Positions 1 to 6,190 of a DNA stretch of 11,311 bases are shown piece after piece. Numbering within the stretch: position 1 is the stretch's first letter; every line of letters starts with the position of its first letter. A model generated the notes under the pieces. The model ran no database searches. It saw only the letters and a program-made list of their open reading frames with translations, and was not told where the DNA came from. Both the position numbers and the translations under genes were made by a program. Location: assembly GCA_034437215.1 (NCBI GenBank), contig DAOTVC010000013.1:1-11311 (forward strand). Reading direction: 5' to 3'. Source of the stretch: DAOTVC01 sp034437215 (lineage in GTDB: Bacteria; Chloroflexota; Anaerolineae; B4-G1; SLSP01).

Positions 1-40
1 AGATAGAGTGGCAGGTCTGTAAGTCGCATGGCACCTCTCA

Positions 41-71
41 GAAAAGCAAACAGCCCGGCGCAAGGCCGGGC
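41..71 (-). terminator. Intrinsic terminator of the tRNA-Arg gene
   Basis: A perfect 7-bp GC stem (53-59 with 65-71, GCCCGGC/GCCGGGC, 5-nt loop) is followed on the minus strand by a T-rich tract (TGTTTGCTTTT, ending near 41). It sits about 45 nt past the tRNA 3' end in the direction of transcription. A second perfect 6-bp hairpin at 90-95/102-107 lies between them and has no T tract; it may assist 3' processing. The T tract is interrupted, so termination efficiency is uncertain. Confidence 0.6.
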
Positions 72-114
72 CGTCATCACGCTCCCTAGGCGGCCCGGAA
101 AGGCCGCTTCCGTG

Positions 115-187
115 TACCCCTGCCGCGACTCGAACGCGGGCCACCGGCTCCGGAGGCCGGTGCTCTATCCAACTGAGCTACAGGGGC
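115..187 (-). tRNA. tRNA-Arg, anticodon CCG
   Basis: The minus strand folds into a 73-nt cloverleaf. The acceptor stem is GCCCCTG with CAGGGGT (closing G-U pair). The D arm has stem GCTC/GAGC and loop AGTTGGATA. The anticodon stem CCGGC/GCCGG carries the loop CTCCGGA, so the anticodon is CCG, reading the arginine codon CGG. The variable region is 4 nt, and the T stem CCGCG/CGCGG has loop TTCGAGT. The discriminator base is A. The genome does not encode CCA (the following bases are CAC), so CCA must be added enzymatically. It is preceded by a good promoter and followed by a hairpin terminator, so it looks like an independent single-tRNA transcript downstream of the LRR gene. Confidence 0.95.
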
Positions 188-199
188 CTGACAAGGTCT

Positions 200-228
200 A
201 TTCTACCACAGAGTGGACCTTTTCGCAA
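200..228 (-). promoter_or_regulatory. Sigma-70-like promoter for tRNA-Arg
   Basis: On the minus strand, TTGCGA (223-228) and TAGAAT (200-205) are separated by exactly 17 nt. They match the -35 consensus at 4 of 6 and the -10 consensus at 5 of 6 positions. The predicted start would be near 193, about 6 nt before the mature tRNA 5' end at 187. It lies in the gap after the LRR gene stop codon. Confidence 0.55.
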
Positions 229-240
229 CGTCTGCGCGCC

Positions 241-1581
241 TTAAAGCAGGTCCTCCGGCTCGTCGAACTTGCCCTCCAGGAAGCGACCGTGGATGAGCAG
301 TCGCTGGGCGTCCTCGTAGGGCAGCCCCTGCTCGATGCTCTCGACCGCCCGCTTGAGGGTGTCCAGCTGGCGCAGCAGCAGCTCGTGGGCCGTCTGTCCG
401 TCCTGCAGGGGCTGGGTGATGGCAAACTCGCGCGGGAGGGCCCGGTAGTTGTCCAGCGCCTCGGGCAGGTACTCGCGGACGGTCTGGCGCACGACGTAGG
501 CGTCCCGGTCGCCCCCGCTGAGGTTCTCGATGCGCGGCAGGATCTGCAGCAGAGCACGCTCGATAGCCTCCACCCGTATAACGACATCCTCGGGTAGCTC
601 CCCCCGGGCGGAGCGGACGATGTAGTGGAGCTCCTCGCGCAGACGGTCGGGGCCGGCGAGCGCCGGACGGGTGGAGGAGGCCGGTAGGGGCTGCGCGGGA
701 CGGGATGCGCCCGTCAGCTCGTAGACCTTCGTGGCGACCAGCCCGGTGCCGGCAGCTCCGGCGACGGCAGCCGCGATGCTGCCGATCGGCCCGACGAAGG
801 GCAGCAGGAGCAGCGCCGAGACCAACGACGCCCCCAGCGTCCCCGCCCCCGCCAGGGCCGCGAGCGCCACGCTCCCACCCCGCCGCACCGGCTCCGCGTA
901 GAGAAGACCTGTGCTCTCCAGGTGGGCCAGACGCCGCAGCCAGGCCTGGAAAGCGGGATCGGAGCGCTCCAGGAGCTCTGTCTCCTTGAAGGTAAAGGAC
1001 TCCAACGTCGTGAGCCCGGTCAGCTCCAGGGGCAGCGGCCCCACCAGGCGGTTCTGGTCCAGGGAGAGGTCGAGGAGGCTGCGCAGGTTGCCCAGCGCGG
1101 GGGGTACCTCACCCGCCAGCTCGTTGTCGGAGAGGTCGAGGTGCTCCAGGCGGACGAGGTCGCCCAGCGCCTCCGGCAGGGGACCCGTAAGGCGGTTCCC
1201 GTGCAGGTCGAGGGTGCGCAGCTGCAGCAACAGCCGCAGGCGTGGAGGGATGGGACCCCGGAGCCGGTTCCCGGAGAGATCGAGATGGCGCAGGCGCCGC
1301 AGGTGACCCAGCGTCGGGGGGATGGTGCCCTGCAGGCGGTTGTCCGAGAGATCGAGGTGGGTCAGGTCAGTGAGGTAGCCCAGGGTCTGGGGCAGCGCCC
1401 CGGTGAGATGGTTGGCGCTGAGGTCGAGCGCCGTGATGCGCCCTCCCTCACAGCCGATCCCGTGCCAGTCGCAGGGCGAGCCCTCCCCCAGCCAACCCTC
1501 GCTGTGGACCCAGCTCTCCCCCGCCGTCCCTCGATAGAGGTCGGCGAGCGCCCGCTTCTCCGTCGGCGATAGCTCCCTCAT
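241..1581 (-). CDS. Plant-type LRR protein with membrane segment and XpaC-like C-terminal domain
   Basis: A 446-residue protein with three visible parts. Residues 1-48 form an N-terminal cap like that of plant receptor LRRs: Trp24, Trp30 and the motif PCDWHGIGC with Cys37 and Cys44. Residues about 49-192 hold six LRRs with a 24-residue period and the plant-specific consensus LDLSxNxLxGxIPxxLGxL; a seventh repeat (193-217) is degenerate. Residues about 237-285 are strongly hydrophobic, enough for a two-pass membrane hairpin. Residues about 311-440 are helical, with REYLPEALDNYRALP near 369-383, resembling the YLP..L..Y segment of XpaC (5-bromo-4-chloroindolyl phosphate hydrolysis) proteins; I infer this by eye. 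No signal peptide is visible, so the LRR part may be cytoplasmic. The start codon ATG has only a weak Shine-Dalgarno sequence. The gene begins 21 bp after telA, a relative of which neighbours xpaC in Bacillus. The LRR call is firm, the XpaC link moderate, the function unknown. Confidence 0.85.
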   Translation of the reverse strand: MRELSPTEKRALADLYRGTAGESWVHSEGWLGEGSPCDWHGIGCEGGRITALDLSANHLTGALPQTLGYLTDLTHLDLSDNRLQGTIPPTLGHLRRLRHLDLSGNRLRGPIPPRLRLLLQLRTLDLHGNRLTGPLPEALGDLVRLEHLDLSDNELAGEVPPALGNLRSLLDLSLDQNRLVGPLPLELTGLTTLESFTFKETELLERSDPAFQAWLRRLAHLESTGLLYAEPVRRGGSVALAALAGAGTLGASLVSALLLLPFVGPIGSIAAAVAGAAGTGLVATKVYELTGASRPAQPLPASSTRPALAGPDRLREELHYIVRSARGELPEDVVIRVEAIERALLQILPRIENLSGGDRDAYVVRQTVREYLPEALDNYRALPREFAITQPLQDGQTAHELLLRQLDTLKRAVESIEQGLPYEDAQRLLIHGRFLEGKFDEPEDLL

Positions 1582-1602
1582 CCCATCGACTCTCGTCCGG
1601 CG

Positions 1603-2826
1603 TTACTCCTCGGGCTCCGGCAGGATCAGATCCTCGCTGGCCTCGAGCACCTGCCGGCTGCGCACCCGGTCCAGGTAGGTCTGCGACTTCTGCACTTGGC
1701 CCGAGAGCAGGCTGATGGTCTGCGTCATGCTGTCCAGCGCCTCCACCTTGTAGTTGGAGATCATGTCGAGGGTGGCGAAGACGTTGTTGAAGGCGTTCTC
1801 CAGCTGCTGGAGGTTCACCGTGGACTCGCTCGCCTGCCGGTGGATCTCGCCCGACTGATCCTTGAGCATCACCGAGGTCGACTCGATGAGGTCGCTCGTC
1901 GTCGTGTTCAGCGCCGTGATCTGGTCCAGCACCAGCCTCTGGTTGGAGAGGGCCTGGGCGACGATGACGGCGGTGCGCAGGGCGGAGATGGTCGTCGTCG
2001 TGGCCCGCTCCACGCCCTTGATCAGCTCCAGGTCGTTCTTGCGAATGACGTCGAGCGCCAGGTAGCCCTGAATGCTCACGGCCAGCTGAGTCATCAGATC
2101 CTGCTCCTTCTGCCGCACGTAGAAGAGGATCTCCTCCTTGACGACGCGCGCCTTTTCGGGATCCTCCGCCTCGATGGTCGCGATGCGCGCCTCGAGGGCC
2201 TGATCCAGCTGGTCGGCGGCGTAGATGTACTGCTGCAGCCGCTGCATGATGTTCCAGAGATTGACCTTCTCCTGGTCGATGGTGGCGACGTCCTTGCGCA
2301 GCTCGTCCTGCCCGTGGTAGAGGCTGTTGAGGACGGCGTCGATGTGGCTCTGGGCGGACTGGTACTTGCGGAAGTAGTCGGTCACCTTGTTCCCCAGGGG
2401 AATGATGCCCAGCAGCTTGCGGTCGGCGTCCTCACGCCGGGCGGGGTCCAGCTCCTCGACGGTGCGGCGCAGCGCGAGGAGCGATTGGGTGACCGGCGCG
2501 TCCTCCCCCACCCCGCGGATGGGGCGGTTGAGGATGCGGTTGGAGACGTTGGCCGCCTCCCGGATCTCTTGCGTCCCCATGTTGTGGATGACGGCCAGCT
2601 GCTTTTCGAAGGCCTCGCTGTGCACGTCGGCCTCCGCGATGGTCTCGGCGAACTGGACGACGCGCGCGTCCAGCTTTGCCATCGTCGCCTCCTCCAGCTG
2701 CACCATCCCCTTGGCCTGGGTAGGGGTGACGTTTTCGACCTTCTCGGGCGGCTCGAGGACCGTCTCCGGCGGCTTGAGGGGCTCGCGCGCGGCGGGCTCG
2801 GTGGATACTAAATCGTCGTTGGTCAT
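1603..2826 (-). CDS. telA: TelA-family (toxic anion resistance) protein
   Basis: A 407-residue, soluble, mostly helical protein. After a Pro/Glu-rich tail (1-40) it carries the family hallmark: LRRTVEELDP (119-128), then IIPLGNKVTDYFRKYQSAQ (141-159), a D/L-rich helix and LWNIMQRLQQYI (190-201). The rest is coiled-coil-like to about residue 390, with an acidic C-terminus. This matches the TelA/KlaA/YaaN family (PF05816), named for tellurite resistance on plasmids. The chromosomal members, such as Bacillus yaaN beside xpaC, have no firmly known biochemical role, so tellurite resistance should not be assumed here. AGGTGA lies 8 nt upstream of the ATG. Length is normal for the family. It probably forms a two-gene unit with the downstream LRR gene. 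A 127-bp gap with a candidate promoter separates it from rbsC2, so it is likely unlinked to ribose metabolism. Confidence 0.9.
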   Translation of the reverse strand: MTNDDLVSTEPAAREPLKPPETVLEPPEKVENVTPTQAKGMVQLEEATMAKLDARVVQFAETIAEADVHSEAFEKQLAVIHNMGTQEIREAANVSNRILNRPIRGVGEDAPVTQSLLALRRTVEELDPARREDADRKLLGIIPLGNKVTDYFRKYQSAQSHIDAVLNSLYHGQDELRKDVATIDQEKVNLWNIMQRLQQYIYAADQLDQALEARIATIEAEDPEKARVVKEEILFYVRQKEQDLMTQLAVSIQGYLALDVIRKNDLELIKGVERATTTTISALRTAVIVAQALSNQRLVLDQITALNTTTSDLIESTSVMLKDQSGEIHRQASESTVNLQQLENAFNNVFATLDMISNYKVEALDSMTQTISLLSGQVQKSQTYLDRVRSRQVLEASEDLILPEPEE

Positions 2827-2896
2827 GGCATGCTCACCTTTTATGGAATAGATGGTCTCTCACGGAGGGGGCAGTCTCAGGGGTCCCCCTAACCCA

Positions 2897-2924
2897 AGTG
2901 TAGCACAGCGCGGAGCAGGCGCAA
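2897..2924 (-). promoter_or_regulatory. Candidate promoter for telA-LRR unit
   Basis: On the minus strand, TTGCGC (2919-2924) and TACACT (2897-2902) are spaced by 16 nt, upstream of telA and downstream of rbsC2. The -10 matches 4 of 6 and the -35 only 3 of 6, so this is weak. It overlaps an 8-bp inverted repeat (2906-2913 with 2930-2937, CAGCGCGG/CCGCGCTG) that could be a transcript-end hairpin for the rbs operon, although no T tract follows it. Confidence 0.3.
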
Positions 2925-2953
2925 TAGAGCCGCGCTGCCCGCTGACCCTCCCC

Positions 2954-3925
2954 TTAAGAGCCCCGCCGGCGACGGGAGAGCATGTCCAGCACGACCGCCA
3001 GGATGAAGACCCCGCCCTTGATCATCTGCTGCGGGTAGGAGGCGATGCCCAGCAGGTTGAGGCCGTTTCTCAAAATGCCGATGATAAAAGCCCCGGCGAG
3101 GGCGCCGAAGAGATTCCCCACCCCGCCGAAGAGGCTGACTCCGCCCAGAACCGCCGCAGCGATGGCGTCCAGCTCGATACCCGATCCCGTCTGGGGCTGC
3201 GCCGACCAGAGGCGCGCCGTGATCAAAAGGCCCGCCAACGCCGCCAGGACCCCGCTGAAGACGTAGACGCCGAAGAGACGCCGGTTGACGGGGATACCCA
3301 CCAGCCGCGCCGCCTCACGGTTGCCGCCGATGGCGTAGATGTTGATGCCGAAGCGGGTGTAGCGCAGCATCAGCACCCCCAGGATGAAGACCACCACGAT
3401 CACCCAGATCAGCGAGGGAAGGCCCAGCATCTCCCCCGTCCCCCAGAAGGTAAAACTCTCCGGCAGCCCGGAGATGGGCCGTCCCTGGGTGTAGACGAGG
3501 GTGAGCCCCCGCCCGATAGCCAGCGTCGCCAGCGTCGCCACGAAGGGGGGCAGGTTCCCCAGGACGATCAGCGCCCCGTTGACGAGGCCCACCAACGCCC
3601 CTACCAGCAACGCCCCGAGCACGGCGACGGGCATCGGCAGCCCCCGGCGGGAGATCAACCCCGCGCCGATGGCGCCCGCCAGCGCCATCACCGAGCCCAC
3701 CGAGAGATCGATCCCGCCGGAGATCATCACCACCGTCATCCCGATGGCCAGGATGGCGACGATGGCGGTCTGCTCGGCGACGTTGATAAGGTTATTGAGG
3801 GTCAGAAAGCGCTCCGAGAGGAGGGAGATGAGCACGACGATGAAGAGCAGAATCAGCAGCACGTTGCCCCGGCGCAACCACTCGACGATCTTCTCCCGTT
3901 TCAGGAAATCCCCATCCAGTTCCAT
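2954..3925 (-). CDS. rbsC: Ribose ABC transporter permease RbsC (second copy)
   Basis: A 323-residue inner-membrane permease of the sugar ABC importer type 2 family (BPD_transp_2), with many hydrophobic segments starting at about residue 21. Family hallmarks are GGIDLSVGS at 70-78, a PPFVATL segment after TM3-4, TLVYTQGRPISGLPE and IYAIGGNREAARL. Length is close to E. coli RbsC (321). It should form the translocation pore energised by RbsA. The rbsA stop and this ATG overlap by one base (TGATG at 3927-3923), so the two are translationally coupled. It is clearly homologous to the other permease at 7450-8385 but well diverged, with a longer charged N-terminus (MELDGDFLKREK). Whether the two form a heterodimer or serve alternative transporters cannot be told from sequence. 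It is the last gene of the rbs run. Confidence 0.92.
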   Translation of the reverse strand: MELDGDFLKREKIVEWLRRGNVLLILLFIVVLISLLSERFLTLNNLINVAEQTAIVAILAIGMTVVMISGGIDLSVGSVMALAGAIGAGLISRRGLPMPVAVLGALLVGALVGLVNGALIVLGNLPPFVATLATLAIGRGLTLVYTQGRPISGLPESFTFWGTGEMLGLPSLIWVIVVVFILGVLMLRYTRFGINIYAIGGNREAARLVGIPVNRRLFGVYVFSGVLAALAGLLITARLWSAQPQTGSGIELDAIAAAVLGGVSLFGGVGNLFGALAGAFIIGILRNGLNLLGIASYPQQMIKGGVFILAVVLDMLSRRRRGS

Positions 3926-5463
3926 CAGGCCACCGCCTCCTCTCGCTCAGCCTTGCCGTCGGCGTTCTCCTCCACACCCGCTGCCAGCCGCATCACCGCG
4001 TCCTCCGTCGCCTCCTCCCGGGAGAGGGTGCCCATCACCTCTCCCTCCCGCATCACCAGGATACGGTCGCTCACCCCGAGCACCTCGGGCAGCTCTGAGG
4101 AGATCACGAGGATGGCGACGCCGTCGTCGGCCAGCCGCCGGATGATCCCGTGGATCTCGGCCTTGGCCCCCACGTCGATGCCCCGCGTGGGCTCGTCGAG
4201 GATGAGGATGCGCGGCTCCAGGGTCAGCCAGCGGGCGATGATCACCTTCTGCTGGTTGCCGCCGCTGAGGTTGCGCACCCGCTGGCGCAGGTTGGGCGTG
4301 CGGATGCTCAACTTGTCCACAAAGGCCTGCGCCACCTCCCGCATCTCCCCGCGGTCGACGACGCCGGCGCGGGCGTGCGCGTCCAGCTCCGCCATGTTGA
4401 TGTTGGGCGTCACCGCCATCTGCAGGAAGAGCCCCTGCCGCTGGCGATCCTCGGGGACGAAGCCGAAGCCCAGATCGATGGCCTTCTGGGGGGAATCGAT
4501 GGAGACGCGCTCGCCCTCGACCAGAATCTCCCCCCCCTGTGCCGGTGTGATCCCGAAGAGGGTCTCCGCCACGTTGCTGCGGCCCGCGCCGACGAGCCCC
4601 GCCATGCCGAGGATCTCCCCCCGGTGCAGGGTGAAACTGACGTCCAGCACGAGGGGCTCGCGCCGCAGGTCCCGGACCTCCAGGATGACCTCCCCGACTT
4701 CACCGCCGCGCTCCGCCGTGAACTCCTCCAGCACCCGCCCCACCATCATCTGCACGACCTGCTCCTCGTCCAGCTCCTCAGCAGGTGCCGTCCCCACCAC
4801 CTCACCGTCGCGTAGCACAGTGACGCGGTCGGCGACGGCGAAGACCTCCTCCAGGCGGTGGGAGATGAAGACGATGGAGACCCCCTGCTCCCGCAGGGAG
4901 CGCATCCGCTCGAAGAGGATCTCCGTCTCGCGCTCCGTCAGGGCCGAGGTCGGCTCGTCCATCACGATGAGGCCGGCGTCCATGGAGAGCGCCCGCGCTA
5001 CCTCCACCATCTGCTGCTGGGCGACGGTGAGGTGGTCGACGTCGGTGCGCAGCGGCAGCTCCAGCCCCAGGCGCTCCAGCTGGCTCTCCGCCTGCTCGTA
5101 GAGCCGCCTCCAGGCTACCGTGCCGGGAATAGCGCCGCGGGGCTCGCGCCCCAGGTAGATGTTCTGCCCCACGTCCAGGTAGGGCACCAGGGTCAACTCC
5201 TGGTAGATGATGGCGATGCCCAGCGCCTGGGACTTCGCCGGGGAGTTGATCGCCACCTCCTCCCCCTCCCAGAGGATGCGCCCGCCGTTCTCGTCCTGAG
5301 AGAGGGCCCCGCTCAGGATCTTCATCAACGTGGACTTGCCGGCGCCGTTCTCGCCCACCAGGGCGTGAATCTCGCCCGGCGCGACCTCGAAGTTCACGCG
5401 CTTGAGGGCGTGGACTCCCGGAAAGTGCTTGTCGATATTCTCCATCTGCAGCAAGGATTCCAT
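3925..5463 (-). CDS. rbsA: Ribose ABC transporter double ATPase RbsA
   Basis: A 512-residue cytoplasmic ATPase with two fused nucleotide-binding domains. NBD1 is canonical: Walker A GENGAGKST (37-45), signature TVAQQQ (146-151), Walker B LIVMDE (165-170) and switch His202. NBD2 has the degenerate P-loop GLVGAGRSN (289-297, no Lys), an intact LSGGNQQ (399-405), ILILDE (419-424) and SSE in place of the switch His; this asymmetry is normal for RbsA/MglA ATPases. I chose the ATG at 5463 because GAGGTG lies 4 nt upstream. A TTG five codons earlier (5478) is in frame but has no ribosome-binding site. The gene is coupled to rbsC2 by a one-base overlap. It lies 727 bp after rbsB, separated by a block of repeats, so its expression either depends on read-through or needs a promoter I could not identify. 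Confidence 0.95.
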   Translation of the reverse strand: MESLLQMENIDKHFPGVHALKRVNFEVAPGEIHALVGENGAGKSTLMKILSGALSQDENGGRILWEGEEVAINSPAKSQALGIAIIYQELTLVPYLDVGQNIYLGREPRGAIPGTVAWRRLYEQAESQLERLGLELPLRTDVDHLTVAQQQMVEVARALSMDAGLIVMDEPTSALTERETEILFERMRSLREQGVSIVFISHRLEEVFAVADRVTVLRDGEVVGTAPAEELDEEQVVQMMVGRVLEEFTAERGGEVGEVILEVRDLRREPLVLDVSFTLHRGEILGMAGLVGAGRSNVAETLFGITPAQGGEILVEGERVSIDSPQKAIDLGFGFVPEDRQRQGLFLQMAVTPNINMAELDAHARAGVVDRGEMREVAQAFVDKLSIRTPNLRQRVRNLSGGNQQKVIIARWLTLEPRILILDEPTRGIDVGAKAEIHGIIRRLADDGVAILVISSELPEVLGVSDRILVMREGEVMGTLSREEATEDAVMRLAAGVEENADGKAEREEAVA

Positions 5464-5614
5464 GACCACCTCGATCAAATCAGCGAGTCAGTGAGTCACC
5501 GACTGGGCCGCTAGGTTTCGTGACGTTACGCCACGGGAGCACGCAAAAGCCACACAGAGCCCTCTTACTGATCCGGACATAAAAGGCTAAAGTTGATGAG
5601 CCCTGCCCGGCATC

Positions 5615-5636
5615 GCCTGTGGCTCAAGCCACAGGC
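5615..5636. repeat. Palindromic hairpin 1 (REP-like)
   Basis: A perfect 10-bp inverted repeat, GCCTGTGGCT (5615-5624) with AGCCACAGGC (5627-5636), separated by 2 nt. It lies in the non-coding block before rbsA and resembles extragenic palindromes. Confidence 0.75.
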
Positions 5637-5648
5637 TACCACAAAGCA

Positions 5649-5670
5649 AGTGTGCTCCAGCAAGCACACT
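5649..5670. repeat. Palindromic hairpin 2 (REP-like)
   Basis: A perfect 8-bp inverted repeat, AGTGTGCT (5649-5656) with AGCACACT (5663-5670), with a 6-nt loop. It is 12 nt from hairpin 1, so the pair forms a two-hairpin cluster typical of REP arrangements. Confidence 0.7.
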
Positions 5671-5689
5671 ACCCGAAGCACATCCTTAG

Positions 5690-5839
5690 GGTTCGTAAAA
5701 GTATAACTTCCCGATCTCTCTGGAGTTAGGATGAAACCACGCCTCCTGACTCGTTTAAGGGCTGTGCGTCTCAAGCCCCTCCAGAAGTTCGTTACGCTCC
5801 CCAAGCACCTGCCGTCGGGAAGTTGTTTTCTTACAGACG
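5690..5839. repeat. 150-bp inverted-repeat unit, copy 1
   Basis: Exactly 150 bp, bounded by CTTAG at 5685-5689 and 5840-5844. The left end GGTTCGTAAAAGTATAAC and the inverted right end (read from 5839) share about 18 of 25 positions, including an uninterrupted AACTTCCCGA core, so it has terminal inverted repeats. It has no coding capacity of note. It forms a tandem pair with copy 2 and resembles a miniature inverted-repeat transposable element with a 5-bp target duplication; mobility is inferred. Confidence 0.7.
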
Positions 5840-5844
5840 CTTAG

Positions 5845-5994
5845 GGTTCGTAAAAGTATAACTTCCCGCACTCGCTGAAGTCGGGATGAAACGGCTCCTC
5901 CGGGCGCGTTTGAGGTCTGCATCCCTCAAGCACTGCCAGAGGATCGCTGCGGCACATGCGCATCCGACGTCGGGAATTTGTTTTCTTACAGACG
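5845..5994. repeat. 150-bp inverted-repeat unit, copy 2
   Basis: Again exactly 150 bp, flanked by CTTAG at 5840-5844 and 5995-5999. The first 24 bases are identical to copy 1 and 26 of the last 27 match, but the interior is strongly diverged while keeping the same length and short islands such as GATGAAAC and CTCAAGC. Each interior can form a small hairpin at the corresponding place (TTGAGG 5910-5915 with CCTCAA 5924-5929 here; GGGCT 5759-5763 with AGCCC 5774-5778 in copy 1). Confidence 0.7.
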
Positions 5995-5997
5995 CTT

Positions 5998-6015
5998 AGT
6001 CGGCTTCAGCCGACT
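5998..6015. repeat. Palindromic hairpin 3 (REP-like)
   Basis: A perfect 7-bp inverted repeat, AGTCGGC (5998-6004) with GCCGACT (6009-6015), loop TTCA. It begins inside the CTTAG that closes 150-bp copy 2. Confidence 0.65.
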
Positions 6016-6026
6016 TCAATACGGTA

Positions 6027-6048
6027 GCCGGCGGTTTTAACCGCCGGC
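6027..6048. repeat. Palindromic hairpin 4 (REP-like)
   Basis: A perfect 10-bp inverted repeat, GCCGGCGGTT (6027-6036) with AACCGCCGGC (6039-6048), separated by TT. It is 11 nt from hairpin 3, mirroring the hairpin 1-2 pair on the other side of the 150-bp units. Confidence 0.75.
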
Positions 6049-6145
6049 GGAGAGGTCGTAGGCCGGCTCGGTTTAGCAGTACGCGTCCGGATCAGTAAAA
6101 GGTGTTAGCCCTTGGTTGCGCGTTTCCGCGGAGCAAGGTCAGCGT

Positions 6146-6181
6146 GGGGAGGGCCGCCAACCGTCAGGCGCGACCCTCCCC
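6146..6181 (-). terminator. Strong hairpin just after rbsB (terminator-like or mRNA-stabilising)
   Basis: GGGGAGGG (6146-6153) pairs perfectly with CCCTCCCC (6174-6181). Inside the loop a further GCC/GGC stem can form. The structure starts about 10 nt after the rbsB stop. No T tract follows on the minus strand, so it is not a classical intrinsic terminator. A hairpin that protects or attenuates the message between a highly expressed binding protein and its transporter genes is common in ABC operons, and that is the reading I favour. Confidence 0.45.
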
Positions 6182-6190
6182 GGAATCAAA

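Larger units (their letters stand above)
5561..6102. repeat. 542-bp repeat block bounded by imperfect inverted repeats
   Basis: The block between rbsB and rbsA starts with CCTCTTACTGATCCGGAC (5561-5578). It ends with the inverse of CCTTTTACTGATCCGGAC (6085-6102), matching at 17 of 18 positions. After seven unmatched bases both ends resume with GCTAAA (5586-5591 and 6072-6077), giving 24 of 31 matches overall. Inside are two hairpins, two tandem 150-bp units and two more hairpins. No credible ORF and no obvious target duplication outside the ends are visible. It may be a non-autonomous mobile element or a nest of successive insertions; the block nature is inference from the symmetry. Confidence 0.55.

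Noticed and set aside
115..187. tRNA as an integration site
   Set aside because: No duplication of the tRNA 3' end and no integrase gene was seen in the window.
2852..5101. 749-codon open frame on the plus strand
   Set aside because: It runs antisense through rbsC2 and most of rbsA, has a low-complexity Arg/Asp/Ser-rich translation, and shows no domain. It is a shadow of GC-rich codons.
5464..5478. Upstream TTG start for rbsA at 5478
   Set aside because: It lacks a ribosome-binding site, whereas the ATG at 5463 has GAGGTG at a workable distance and gives the usual N-terminus.
5565..5804. 79-codon minus-strand open frame in the rbsA-rbsB gap
   Set aside because: It is made of the repeat hairpins and part of 150-bp copy 1, has no ribosome-binding site and no family resemblance.
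5685..5999. CRISPR-like array
   Set aside because: There are only two 150-bp units with 5-bp spacers and inverted termini. There is no short direct repeat with unique spacers and no cas gene.
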